Of a DNA stretch of 64,000 nt, positions 29,011-37,912 are shown one piece after another (position 1 is the first letter of the stretch; the number at the start of each line of letters is the position of its first letter). Source of the DNA: Sphingopyxis sp. (GTDB lineage: Bacteria; Pseudomonadota; Alphaproteobacteria; Sphingomonadales; Sphingomonadaceae); contig NZ_JAEULM010000014.1 of NCBI RefSeq assembly GCF_016793825.1, forward strand, positions 23,530-87,529, read 5' to 3'. A program made the translations under genes and the position numbers. The notes beneath the pieces are model-generated. The model did no database searches. It was given only the letters and a program-made list of their open reading frames with translations, and was not told where the DNA came from.

Positions 29011-29029
29011 CCTTTACGTTCACGTAAGG
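29011..29029. promoter_or_regulatory. Palindromic operator upstream of the enoyl-CoA hydratase gene
   Basis: CCTTTACGTTCACGTAAGG contains the perfect inverted repeat TTACGT-TC-ACGTAA. It ends 29 bp before the start codon. It resembles the MerR-type LiuR sites described for branched-chain amino acid and fatty acid genes in proteobacteria; this attribution is from memory. Confidence 0.6.
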
Positions 29030-29100
29030 TGTGACCCATTTGGACGGCTAGCGCAAGGGGGCGAGGAGTGGCGGCGGCTTACGACCGATAGCGGCCATGC

Positions 29101-29230
29101 GATCCTCCCCGCTTGCGGGGAGAGGGACTGCGCCCGCAGGGCGTGGTGGAGGGGGTGCGACGTCGCTTGAGAACGCCACCCCCCTCCGTCAGCGCTTCGC
29201 GCTGCCACCTCCCCACAAGTGGGGAGGATC
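29101..29230. repeat. 130-bp palindromic intergenic repeat
   Basis: The ends are inverted copies (29101-29122 and 29209-29230, 19 of 22 identical), and each end is itself a hairpin: CTCCCCGC-TT-GCGGGGAG and CTCCCCAC-AA-GTGGGGAG. The interior holds further inverted stretches such as CAGCGC-TTC-GCGCTG. This is the known style of REP-like intergenic repeat in alphaproteobacteria. It lies between the hydratase gene and a secreted protein gene. Confidence 0.85.
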
Positions 29231-29268
29231 CGAAAACGTCCGCTCCCCCCAAAGCTGTCGAACTCATC

Positions 29269-29925
29269 CTACTCCGGATCGTCACGCAGCCGCACGAACC
29301 GCATATCGCCCTCGGTCCGGTGGAGGGTGAGGCCGCGTTCGGTCTTTTCTGCGCAGGCGCCATCGAAATCCACGACGCCGATATCGTTCGGAACGATGAT
29401 CGCGCGCAGCTTGCCGCCGTCCGCGTCGGTCAATTCGAAACGCGGCGCGGTGATGTCATAGATCGGCTCGCGCACTTCGATCCAGCGCGGGATGCGCTTG
29501 TCCTCGTCGGGCATCGTCCAGCCGTCGGTCTGCGTGTAATCCTCGATCGGATCGCCACTGTCGAAACCGATCGTGAAATCGACTCCCGGGATGCCCCGAC
29601 CGTTGGGCCAGGTGACGAGCACGGTGGGTATGCTGCCTTCAACAGCCATGGGCGTGCCTTTTTCGAGGGTGGGCGGCACGGGTTTGGGGTCGGTCGTCAG
29701 GCAGACCCTGTCGCCATGGATTTCCCAGCGCCCTTCGGCGCGTTCATCCAGCGCCCCGGCGGCGAGCATGTAGAGGAAGCGGCCGTCGTTGCGGATCAGC
29801 AGGCCGCCGCCGACGTCGGGACCTTCGGCAAGGCCATATTCGCCAACAAAGGGCGAATCACCGGCGGCGGCCAGGGCGCTTGCGGGAGCGACGATCAGGG
29901 CCGCAGTGAGGAGCAGGATGCGCAT
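29269..29925 (-). CDS. Exported protein of unknown function
   Basis: A 218-residue protein with a signal peptide (ILLLTAALIVAPASALAA). The mature part begins FVGEYGLAEGPDVGGGLLIR and appears beta-rich, with two cysteines (DRVCLTTD and DGACAEKT) that could form a disulphide. I do not recognise a domain. It is divergent from prfC with about 77 bp between starts. The length and composition fit a real gene. Confidence 0.65.
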   Translation of the reverse strand: MRILLLTAALIVAPASALAAAGDSPFVGEYGLAEGPDVGGGLLIRNDGRFLYMLAAGALDERAEGRWEIHGDRVCLTTDPKPVPPTLEKGTPMAVEGSIPTVLVTWPNGRGIPGVDFTIGFDSGDPIEDYTQTDGWTMPDEDKRIPRWIEVREPIYDITAPRFELTDADGGKLRAIIVPNDIGVVDFDGACAEKTERGLTLHRTEGDMRFVRLRDDPE

Positions 29926-30002
29926 CGGGCGATCATGCGTCGGGTACGGAACCGACGCCAGCCCCTTTCCACCATCCGCCCTTCCTGCTAACCGCCCGCG
30001 CC

Positions 30003-31598
30003 ATGCCCCAGATCCATCCCGAACGTCGTACCTTCGCCATCATTTCGCACCCCGACGCGGGCAAGACGACGCTGACCGAAAAGCTGCTCGTCGCGGGCGG
30101 GGCCATCCACATGGCGGGAGAGGTGAAGGCGCGCGGCGCGACGCGGCGTGCGCGCTCGGACTGGATGAAGATCGAGCAGCAGCGCGGGATTTCGGTCACC
30201 TCGTCGGTGATGACCTTCGAACATGCGGGGCTTGTCTTCAACCTGCTTGATACGCCGGGCCACGAAGACTTCAGCGAGGATACCTATCGCACGCTGACCG
30301 CCGTCGACAGCGCCGTGATGGTGATCGATGCCGCCAAGGGTATCGAGCCGCAGACATTGAAGCTGTTCGAGGTGTGCCGCCTGCGGTCGGTTCCGATCAT
30401 CACGTTCGTCAACAAGGTCGACCGCGAAGGCTTGCCGCCGTTCGAACTGCTCGACGAAGTCGCCGACAGGCTTGCGCTCGACGTCTGTCCGATGAACTGG
30501 CCCGCGGGCATGGGGGGGCAGTTCGAAGGTATCTATGACCTCGTCGACCCCGCGATCATGAAGCCCGACGGCGATGCGTCGCGCATGTATGAAGGACATC
30601 GCGTCGGCGTCGCGGGCCTCGACGATCCGGCATTGGCGGCGGAATTGTCGGCCGATGGCCTCGCGCACCTCAGGGAGGAGACGGAGCTTGCGGCCGCCTG
30701 TTACGCCCCCTTCGACGCTGCTGCTTACCGCAATGGCGATCTGACGCCGGTCTATTTCGGTTCGGCGCTGAAGGAATTCGGCGTCGTAGACCTGCTGACC
30801 GCACTGGCGAACCATGCGCCGGGGCCGCAGCCGCAGCCGGCCGAGCCCGCGCCGGTGCACCCCGCCGACGATGCGGTGACCGGATTCGTGTTCAAGGTGC
30901 AGGCGAACATGAACCCTGCGCACCGCGACCGCATCGCCTTCATGCGGCTCTGCTCGGGAAAATTCGAACGCGGCATGCGCCTGATGCAGGGCGGGACGGG
31001 CAAGGCGATCGCCATCAGCCGCCCGATGCTGTTCCTGGCGCAGGACCGTGAGATGGCCGAAGAGGCGTTCCCGGGCGATATCATCGGCATCCCCAACCAC
31101 GGCACATTGCGCGTCGGCGATACGCTGTCCGAACGCACGGACATTACCGTGACGGGCCTACCGAACTTTGCGCCCGAACTGCTGCGCCGTGTCGCGCTGG
31201 TCGATCCGACCAAGACAAAGCAACTCCGCAAGGCACTCGACGACATGGCCGAAGAGGGCATCATCCAGGTCTTTTATCCCGAAATCGGGTCGAACATGAT
31301 CGTCGGCGTGGTCGGCCAGCTCCAGCTCGAGGTTCTGATCAGCCGTCTCGACGCCGAGTATAAGGTCGAGGCGAGGCTCGAAGCGTCGCCGTGGGACACC
31401 GCACGCTGGATCGCGAGCGACGATGCCGCGGCACTGAAGGCCTTTCAGGCCGATCATCGCGGCGCCTCCGCGACCGACCGCGACGGCGCACCTGTCTTTA
31501 TGGCGAAGGACGTCTGGGAGGTCGGCTATGTGACGCAGCGCCACCCCGCGATCCGCTTCACCGCCACCAAGGAGCGCGTCTTCGCGAAAGCGGGCTGA
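30003..31598 (+). CDS. prfC: Peptide chain release factor 3
   Basis: A 531-residue translational GTPase that recycles RF1/RF2 from the ribosome. G1 is SHPDAGKTTLTEKL (residues 15-28), the switch II motif is LLDTPGHEDFSEDTYRTL, and NKVD forms G4. The C-terminal region includes VGQLQLEVLISRLDAEY, characteristic of RF3 rather than EF-G. Length matches the family. It is convergent with dinB, 39 bp apart. Confidence 0.96.
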   Translation: MPQIHPERRTFAIISHPDAGKTTLTEKLLVAGGAIHMAGEVKARGATRRARSDWMKIEQQRGISVTSSVMTFEHAGLVFNLLDTPGHEDFSEDTYRTLTAVDSAVMVIDAAKGIEPQTLKLFEVCRLRSVPIITFVNKVDREGLPPFELLDEVADRLALDVCPMNWPAGMGGQFEGIYDLVDPAIMKPDGDASRMYEGHRVGVAGLDDPALAAELSADGLAHLREETELAAACYAPFDAAAYRNGDLTPVYFGSALKEFGVVDLLTALANHAPGPQPQPAEPAPVHPADDAVTGFVFKVQANMNPAHRDRIAFMRLCSGKFERGMRLMQGGTGKAIAISRPMLFLAQDREMAEEAFPGDIIGIPNHGTLRVGDTLSERTDITVTGLPNFAPELLRRVALVDPTKTKQLRKALDDMAEEGIIQVFYPEIGSNMIVGVVGQLQLEVLISRLDAEYKVEARLEASPWDTARWIASDDAAALKAFQADHRGASATDRDGAPVFMAKDVWEVGYVTQRHPAIRFTATKERVFAKAG

Positions 31599-31637
31599 CG
31601 GCGGGCCTTCGCAGGCGGCGGGCGCCTGCACCGATCG

Positions 31638-32786
31638 TCAGATAAGGCTGAGCAGGTCGGCGGGCGCCGCAACGGCGTCCTCATCCTCTTCGCCTTCGAA
31701 TTTGCTGAGCGTGACGCCGAGCAGGCGAATCCCCTGCGGCGTGGGAAGCAGGGGGGCCAGTATCGCTTCGCCCGCGGCCAGCAGCGCCGCGCCGTCGAGA
31801 ATCGGCGCGGGCAGGGACCGGGCGCGGGTGATGGTCTGGAAATCGGCATATCGCAGCTTGAGCGTGACGGTCCGTCCGCGCGCGCCCTTCTTCGCCGCCC
31901 GATCCCATACAACGGTGCAGACATGGGCGAGCGCCTCGCGAATCTCCGTATCGGCGATCAGGTCGTTGAAGAAGGTGCGTTCGCCGCCGAGCGATTTCAG
32001 CGGCCGGTTCGACCGGACGCGGCGATGGTCGATCCCGCGAGCAAGGTTGTGGAGCCATTCGGCGTTGTTGCCGAAATGCTCCGCCAGCCACATGGCGTCC
32101 TTTGCCGCGAGGTCAGCCCCCGAAAAAATACCGAGTCCCTCCATCTTGGCGGCGGTTACTGGGCCGATGCCGTGGAAGCGGCGGATCGACAGGGTCTGGA
32201 CGAAGGCGGCGCCTTTGCCCGGCGGGATGACGGTCAGCCCGTCGGGCTTGTTCTGGTCCGACGCGAGCTTGGCGATGAACTTGTTGTACGAGACCCCAGC
32301 CGAGGCGGTGAGGCCGGTTTCCTCGCGAATGCGGCGGCGGATCAGGTTCGCGGTCGCGGTCGCGCTGCCGAGGCTGCCCTTGTCGCGACTGACGTCGAGA
32401 TAGGCTTCGTCCAGCGACAGCGGTTCGACCTCGTCGGCATAATCGTGGAAGATCGCCCGGATCTGGTGCGAGACCTCGCGATATGCGTCGAATCGCGGCG
32501 GGACAAAGACAAGGTCCGGGCATTGCCGCTTTGCGGTGATGCTGGGCATGGCCGACCGGACCCCGAACTTGCGGGCCTCGTACGAGGCGGCGGCGACCAC
32601 GCCGCGCCGCGACGATCCGCCGACGGCGACGGGCTTTCCGCGCAGCGCCGGGTCGTCGCGCTGTTCGACCGATGCGTAAAAGGCGTCCATGTCGACATGG
32701 ATGATCTTGCGGACGGAGGCCGCCGCATCATGCCCGGGAGCTGGGTTTTCTCCGTCTTCCACGCGCCGGACATAGCATGTTGCCAT
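31638..32786 (-). CDS. dinB: DNA polymerase IV (Y-family)
   Basis: A 382-residue translesion polymerase. Catalytic motifs are HVDMDAFYASVEQ and PLSLDEAYLDVS (metal-binding Asp and Asp-Glu), with RRGVVAAASYEARKFGVRSA between them, and the helix-hairpin-helix IRRFHGIGPVTAAKMEGLGI. The little-finger domain (GGERTFFNDLIADTE) follows. I take ATG 32786 as start; the longer frame adds poor sequence. It makes short replication bypass patches and is often SOS-controlled, although I see no obvious LexA box. Confidence 0.94.
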   Translation of the reverse strand: MATCYVRRVEDGENPAPGHDAAASVRKIIHVDMDAFYASVEQRDDPALRGKPVAVGGSSRRGVVAAASYEARKFGVRSAMPSITAKRQCPDLVFVPPRFDAYREVSHQIRAIFHDYADEVEPLSLDEAYLDVSRDKGSLGSATATANLIRRRIREETGLTASAGVSYNKFIAKLASDQNKPDGLTVIPPGKGAAFVQTLSIRRFHGIGPVTAAKMEGLGIFSGADLAAKDAMWLAEHFGNNAEWLHNLARGIDHRRVRSNRPLKSLGGERTFFNDLIADTEIREALAHVCTVVWDRAAKKGARGRTVTLKLRYADFQTITRARSLPAPILDGAALLAAGEAILAPLLPTPQGIRLLGVTLSKFEGEEDEDAVAAPADLLSLI

Positions 32787-32861
32787 GATGTTCTCAATGA
32801 CGGGCGGCATGCTCTTGACGGCGGGCGGGCAAAATGGCAATCGCCGCCGGCCTCTGGAGAT

Positions 32862-32935
32862 GCGGGTATAGCATAGTGGTAATGCTCTAGCCTTCCAAGC
32901 TAGCTAGGCGGGTTCGATTCCCGCTACCCGCTCCA
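32862..32935 (+). tRNA. tRNA-Gly (anticodon TCC)
   Basis: A 74-nt cloverleaf with acceptor GCGGGTA/TACCCGC, D-arm GCATAGTGGTAATGC, anticodon arm CTAGC-CTTCCAA-GCTAG giving TCC, T-arm GCGGGTTCGATTCCCGC and an encoded CCA. Confidence 0.97.
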
Positions 32936-33044
32936 GCGTTTCTCCCCCGCTTTCCATCTCGCGATTCATCGGCGCCCCGTACGTCTTGCGTGGCTGGCAG
33001 GCGCGGGCGGGGTCGCCTTTGGCCGGTTCGGGGTCATATCTGGT

Positions 33045-34862
33045 TCATTTGGGGAAGGCGGCGAGCACGCGCCGCTCGAGAACCGTCAGCGGGATGCGCC
33101 CGGCGCCCAGAACGACATCGTGAAAGCGCCTGATATCATAGCCCTTGCGGCGGGACACGGCATCGCGCGCGCCGAGGATTGCGATCTGCCCCACCTTGTA
33201 CGCGCACGCCTGTCCCGGATAGACGATGTAGCGATCGATCTCGGTCCGCGATGCGCTTGGCGAGTTCGACGAATTCCGGGTCATGTAGTCGATGGCCTGG
33301 TCGCGGCTCCAGCCCATCGCATGAAGGCCGGTGTCGACGACGAGGCGGGAGGCCCGAAAGGCGTAGGAGGCGAGGTAGCCGATCTTGCCCAGCGGATCGT
33401 CGTCATACAGGCCAAGCTCATCCGCGACCTGTTCGGCATAGAGTCCCCAGCCTTCGCCATAGGCGGTGACCGAAGCGGCCTGCCGATAGAGTGGCAGCGC
33501 GGCATCCTCGAATTTGAGTGCGCCCTCGAACAAATGGCCGGGCGCGCCTTCGTGATAGGCAAGCGTCGGCAAGGTGTAGCGCGGCCATTCCGCCGTATCG
33601 CGCAGGTTGATGAAGAAGATGCCCGGGCGCGACCCATCGGGCGTCCCCGCCTGCGCCGAGCCGCCGGGGGCGCCGATCTCGATCTCGGGCGGTACACGGC
33701 GAATTTCATACGGAGCCTTGGGCAGGCGGCTGAACACTTGCGGCAACCGCTCGCGCACCGCGGCCAGCCGGCCGTTGAGATACGCCAGCAACTCGGCGCG
33801 GCCGGCGTCATCATTTGCGAAGCGCTGTCCCTCGGCCTTGCCAAGCGCGTTCAGACGATCCCGGATGCTGCCGTCCTTGTAACCTTGGGTCTTCAGCAAA
33901 TTGTCCATCCGCGCCGTAAGGTCAGCGACCTGGTCCACCCCGATGCGGTGGATGGCGGCGGCACTGAGATCGGTCGTCGTATGCTGCGCCAGCGTTGCGG
34001 CGTAATAGGCCGCTCCATCGGGCAGTCGCGACACGCCCGCCGCCTCTCCGGCACGCGGGAGCAGGGCGGTCAGCGTATCGATCTGCCGTGTCAATGCCGC
34101 GCGGATCGGGCCTTCGAACGCCGCGGCGGCGCGCTCGCCATAACCCGAAAGACCGAACGCGGAGCTGCGCCTGGCGATCGAGGACACGAGCGTCTTGGTC
34201 GACGCATCGCCGTTGCGCAGCCGGCCGAGCTGCTGAATCGCCTGATCGAGAATGAAGCGCGGCGCGACAACGTCGATCGCGGCATTGGCCTGCACGATGT
34301 CCGTATCGGCATCGAACAGCGCCGGGATGGCATCGAGGCGCGCCATATAGGCGTCGGCATCGGCCTTGGTCGCGACGGGATGCTGGCTGTCGAGGAAGGT
34401 GCTGACGCCCGTATAGAAGCCGCCGAGCTGGGTCACGCCATAGGGACCGGCCCGGTGGCCGAAGCCGCCGCTGTGGTAGGAGAAGCGCGCAAGCCGCTGG
34501 CGCGTTGCGAGGTCGAATTCGGCGCTGTCGTGGGCGACGCGCGCGCTGTCGCTGAGTGTCGCGGGGTCGATCGCGCGTACATCGGCCAGGTCGATATCGA
34601 TCTGCCGGTCGCGCTTCTGTCGCGCTGCCGCCGACCAGTCGGGAAACTGCGCGCGCAGAGCGGCACGCGCGCCGGTGTCGATGCCCAGGCTGGTTGCGCG
34701 CGTGGGGTCGTCACGCAGCCCGGCTTCGAACTGGCGTGACAGCAGGGCGTCGAGCTTGGCGTCGCCGCTCTCTGCCGCGAGCGCGGGGCGGACGGCCCCC
34801 GCAATGGCAAGGCCGCCCACACCCGCCAGCAAGGTTCGGCGATCGACTGCGAAATCCCTCAT
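33045..34862 (-). CDS. DUF885 family protein, Tat-exported
   Basis: A 605-residue member of the DUF885 group of predicted metallopeptidases. A twin-arginine signal (DRRTLLAGVGGLAIAGAVRP, ending ALAA) exports it folded. The signature YHEGAPGHLFEGAL holds the zinc-ligand pattern HExxPGH; a further conserved stretch is YGEGWGLYAEQVADELGLYD. DUF885 proteins are thought to be periplasmic peptidases. I start at ATG 34862, with GGGAGAG five bases upstream, rather than the longer frame. Confidence 0.88.
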   Translation of the reverse strand: MRDFAVDRRTLLAGVGGLAIAGAVRPALAAESGDAKLDALLSRQFEAGLRDDPTRATSLGIDTGARAALRAQFPDWSAAARQKRDRQIDIDLADVRAIDPATLSDSARVAHDSAEFDLATRQRLARFSYHSGGFGHRAGPYGVTQLGGFYTGVSTFLDSQHPVATKADADAYMARLDAIPALFDADTDIVQANAAIDVVAPRFILDQAIQQLGRLRNGDASTKTLVSSIARRSSAFGLSGYGERAAAAFEGPIRAALTRQIDTLTALLPRAGEAAGVSRLPDGAAYYAATLAQHTTTDLSAAAIHRIGVDQVADLTARMDNLLKTQGYKDGSIRDRLNALGKAEGQRFANDDAGRAELLAYLNGRLAAVRERLPQVFSRLPKAPYEIRRVPPEIEIGAPGGSAQAGTPDGSRPGIFFINLRDTAEWPRYTLPTLAYHEGAPGHLFEGALKFEDAALPLYRQAASVTAYGEGWGLYAEQVADELGLYDDDPLGKIGYLASYAFRASRLVVDTGLHAMGWSRDQAIDYMTRNSSNSPSASRTEIDRYIVYPGQACAYKVGQIAILGARDAVSRRKGYDIRRFHDVVLGAGRIPLTVLERRVLAAFPK

Positions 34863-34962
34863 GCGACTCTCCCGTTGGTTTGAAGGCAGCCTAGGATCGG
34901 GGCCAGGCGTCGGCAACCGGGTGACTCAAGCGATTGCACCGAGATGAACGAAGCGGCCGTTT

Positions 34963-34980
34963 CGCGACAATTTGCGACAA
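34963..34980 (+). promoter_or_regulatory. Direct-repeat operator upstream of the EF-hand gene
   Basis: CGCGACAATTTGCGACAA holds two GCGACAA half-sites with a 10-bp period, the spacing used by OmpR-family regulators. It ends 93 bp before the GTG start at 35074. A near-identical site lies upstream of the RcnB-like gene. Confidence 0.6.
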
Positions 34981-35073
34981 TAATTCGCCGTTTCGACAAG
35001 CGGCTGGGACAAGTGGGCCCTAGAAACGTTGCATCGGGACATCGCAACGGTCCCTTCGACAGGAGTTCGTTTC

Positions 35074-35694
35074 GTGAAGAAAATCTCTCTTTTGACGCTG
35101 GGTGCCGCGCTGATCGCGGTTCCCGTTTTCGCCGCCCCAACGGGCGGCAGCAAGGCCGATGCCGATGGCAACGGCACGCTCACCCGCGCCGAAGCGCAGG
35201 CGCACGCCGCCGAAAAATTCGCGAGCCTCGATGCGAACAAGGACGGCAAGCTCGATGCCAGCGACCGCGCCGCCCGGCGCGCGGCGATGCAGGCGCAGAT
35301 GTTCGCCGCGATCGATGCGAACAAGGATGGCAGCATCAGCAAGGCCGAATGGGACCAGCATGGCGCCGATCGCGCGGCGAAGCGCGCCGAGCGTGGCGAC
35401 AGGCGCGCCGACGCGGGCCTCGACGGCAAGCGCGGCATGCGCGGTGACCATCATGGTCCGCGTGGTGGCCATCACGGCATGATGATGGGCAAGGCCGATA
35501 CCGACGGCGACAAGGCGATCAGCCAGGCGGAATTCCAGGTCGCGGCGCTCGCGCGCTTCGATGCGGCGGACGCCAACAAGGATGGCCAGGTAACCGCCGA
35601 CGAACGCGCCGCCCAGCGCGAGGCGCGGAAAGCGAAGGCCGACGAATGGCGCGCAAAGCGCGGCGCGCCGTCCGCGGCCCCCGCCAGCGAATAA
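35074..35694 (+). CDS. Exported EF-hand (calcium-binding-type) protein
   Basis: A 206-residue protein with a signal peptide (KKISLLTLGAALIAVPVFAA). Five EF-hand-like loops are visible: DADGNGTLTRAE, DANKDGKLDASD, DANKDGSISKAE, DTDGDKAISQAE and DANKDGQVTADE. The centre has a His-rich stretch (DHHGPRGGHHGMMMG), suggesting a second metal site. GTG 35074 is chosen because AGGAG (35061-35065) is 8 bases upstream. It precedes a response regulator/sensor kinase pair and carries the direct-repeat operator. Confidence 0.9.
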   Translation: MKKISLLTLGAALIAVPVFAAPTGGSKADADGNGTLTRAEAQAHAAEKFASLDANKDGKLDASDRAARRAAMQAQMFAAIDANKDGSISKAEWDQHGADRAAKRAERGDRRADAGLDGKRGMRGDHHGPRGGHHGMMMGKADTDGDKAISQAEFQVAALARFDAADANKDGQVTADERAAQREARKAKADEWRAKRGAPSAAPASE

Positions 35695-35776
35695 GCTCAT
35701 GGCTCGGGGTGGCGGCAAGCCGCAGGCTGTCCTCCCCCCTCCCGGCATTGCCTTTGCCGTCGCCCCCTGCCAGCAT

Positions 35777-35806
35777 CGCCCACCGGTCCCGTCGGATCGG
35801 TGGGCG
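35777..35806. terminator. Hairpin between the EF-hand gene and the response regulator
   Basis: Perfect 9-bp arms CGCCCACCG (35777-35785) and CGGTGGGCG (35798-35806), 12-base loop, no clear U-tract. It could be a weak terminator or a leader structure 25 bp before the next ATG. Confidence 0.4.
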
Positions 35807-35831
35807 AACTACTGCTTCTTACGGACAAGTG

Positions 35832-36560
35832 ATGACTGAAACGCCACGCATCCTGCTGATCGACGACGAGCCTTCGATCCGCGAGCCGCTCTCCGAATAT
35901 CTGGAGGCGCAGGGCTTTGCCGTGACCGACGCGGCGAGCGCCGCGGAGGCGCGGTCGGTGCTTCGCGCGCAGTCGGTCGACCTGGTCGTCAGCGATATCA
36001 TGATGCCCGGGGAGGATGGCCTGTCGCTGACCCGCCACCTGCGCGAGACCGGCAATATCCCCGTCATCCTGCTGACGGCGCGCGCCGAGGATACCGAACG
36101 GATCATCGGACTGGAAATCGGGGCCGACGACTATGTCGTCAAGCCGTTCAATCCGCGCGAACTGGTCGCACGCATCCGGACCGTGCTGCGCCGGACGCAG
36201 GCGAACGGGCGTGCGCTCGACAACAGCGGCGCAAGCTATGCGTTCGGTCCCTGGGTGCTGCGCGAGGTCGAGCGGGTCCTGGTGGATGAAGCGGGCGCGG
36301 AGGTCGCGCTTTCGTCGGGCGAATATCATCTTCTCCACGCGCTCGTCCGGCACCCCCGGCAGGTGATGAGCCGCGACCGCCTGCTCGACCTCGTCCGCGG
36401 CCGCGAGGCCGATATCTTCGATCGGGCGATCGACAATCTGGTGAGCCGCCTGCGCAAGAAAATCGAGGACGACCCCGCGCATCCACAGATCGTCAAGACG
36501 GTATGGGGCGGGGGCTATACGCTTGCGTGCGAAGTGCGGCGCATGGGCCCGGCCGCATGA
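35832..36560 (+). CDS. OmpR-family response regulator
   Basis: A 242-residue two-component regulator. The receiver has the acidic pair DD (11-12), phosphorylation site D55 in VVSDIMMPGEDG, and K104 in VKPFNPREL. The C-terminal winged helix includes LSSGEYHLLHALVRHPRQVM and the recognition region VDNLVSRLRKKIE-like (here IDNLVSRLRKKIEDDP), ending VWGGGYTL. I start at ATG 35832; the upstream frame overlaps a non-coding stretch. It overlaps the kinase gene by 4 bp, so the two are co-expressed. Confidence 0.95.
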   Translation: MTETPRILLIDDEPSIREPLSEYLEAQGFAVTDAASAAEARSVLRAQSVDLVVSDIMMPGEDGLSLTRHLRETGNIPVILLTARAEDTERIIGLEIGADDYVVKPFNPRELVARIRTVLRRTQANGRALDNSGASYAFGPWVLREVERVLVDEAGAEVALSSGEYHLLHALVRHPRQVMSRDRLLDLVRGREADIFDRAIDNLVSRLRKKIEDDPAHPQIVKTVWGGGYTLACEVRRMGPAA

Positions 36561-37912
36561 CGCTGCGCCTTTGGCCCCGCAGCCTTGTCGGCCAGCTTGT
36601 CTTCGCGGTCGCGGTGATGCTGTTCCTTGCTCAGGCAATAAACTTCGTGCTGCTCGCGCGCGGGCAGAAACAGCAGGCATTGGCGCACGGGGGCGGTATG
36701 GCGGTCGCCCGCATCATCGATGCGATCGAGCGGGACCGGCGCGGCGATTTCCGGCCCGCGCGCAACGAGCGTGAACGGCACGAGGAGCGCGAGCGCGCGG
36801 AGAAGCTGTCGATTTCCGACCAACTGCCCGTCAAACCGGCAGGCGCCGTGCGGCTGCCCGATCTGGCGACCTATGTTGCCGGCCTGCTGAGCGAAACCGA
36901 TGCCCGGGCGGAAACGGTCGATGCTTGGATGCTGCCGCAGCGGCAGAGGCAACGGCTTCGCGGCCCCACCTTTCCGGACCGTGCCGTCATCGTTGTCGCG
37001 AAGGTGGAAAATCGCTATTTTTCTGTCCGGACGCGCATCCCGGCAGGCGGCGACCGCCTCAAAGGTTTTCTCGTTTGGCAGACGCTGACGCTTTACCTGC
37101 TGCTGCTCATCCCGGTCATCGTCATCGCTTATCGCGCCGCCCGGCCGCTGCGCGACCTGACGCGCGCCGCGCGTAGCAATCCGGCGCTGCGCGATACGGT
37201 GCCGCTCGACGAGGAGGGACCTTCCGATGTCCGCGACCTCATCGCCGCCTTCAATGCCTATCGCGCTCGTATCGCAACCATGCTGTCGGACAAGGACCGG
37301 ATGCTGGGCGCGGTGGGGCATGACCTGCGCACTCCGCTCGCGAGCTTGCGCGTGCGGGTCGAAGGGGTCGAGGACGACAAGCTGCGCGACAAGATGGTGG
37401 CCTCGATCGAGGAAATGACCGCGATGCTCACCGACATATTGGCGCTTGCACGGTCAGGGGCGGGAACCGAGGTGCAGGAACGAATCCCGCTTCGAGAGCT
37501 CATCGGCGAGCTGGCGGCCGATTATGGTGAGCGCGACAAGGATGTCACCGTCGGCGATGTCGCCGACGTCCATGTTCTGGCTCGCCCGATGCTGCTCAAG
37601 CGCGCGCTGCGGAATCTGGCCGACAACGCCCTGGCCTATGGTGTGCGGGCGCGGTTGTCGGTGACCGCTGCCGCAGGCCGCGCACGGATCATCGTATCGG
37701 ACGATGGTCCCGGGCTGACCGACGAGCAGATCCGCGCGCTGGTCGAACCTTTCGCCCGCGGCGAGCAGTCACGCAACCGGGCGACCGGCGGTGCGGGTCT
37801 TGGCCTGTCGATCGCTCGTGAAATCGCCGAGAGTGAGGGCGGGGCGCTGACGCTGGTGAACGGCGATGCAGGTGGTCTGAGTGCGATTATCGAGCTGCCC
37901 GTTCAGGCGTAG
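36557..37912 (+). CDS. Sensor histidine kinase
   Basis: A 451-residue membrane kinase. Helix 1 (about 12-34) and helix 2 (171-192) flank a periplasmic domain of about 135 residues rich in Arg and Glu, a plausible ligand sensor. A HAMP-like linker follows, then the phosphoacceptor H255 in GHDLRTPLASLRV, an N-box LRNLADNALAYG, and G-boxes VSDDGPGLTDEQ and GGAGLGLSIAREI. It starts inside the regulator stop (ATGA). What it senses is unknown; the neighbouring EF-hand gene hints at divalent cations. Confidence 0.94.
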   Translation: MTLRLWPRSLVGQLVFAVAVMLFLAQAINFVLLARGQKQQALAHGGGMAVARIIDAIERDRRGDFRPARNERERHEERERAEKLSISDQLPVKPAGAVRLPDLATYVAGLLSETDARAETVDAWMLPQRQRQRLRGPTFPDRAVIVVAKVENRYFSVRTRIPAGGDRLKGFLVWQTLTLYLLLLIPVIVIAYRAARPLRDLTRAARSNPALRDTVPLDEEGPSDVRDLIAAFNAYRARIATMLSDKDRMLGAVGHDLRTPLASLRVRVEGVEDDKLRDKMVASIEEMTAMLTDILALARSGAGTEVQERIPLRELIGELAADYGERDKDVTVGDVADVHVLARPMLLKRALRNLADNALAYGVRARLSVTAAAGRARIIVSDDGPGLTDEQIRALVEPFARGEQSRNRATGGAGLGLSIAREIAESEGGALTLVNGDAGGLSAIIELPVQA

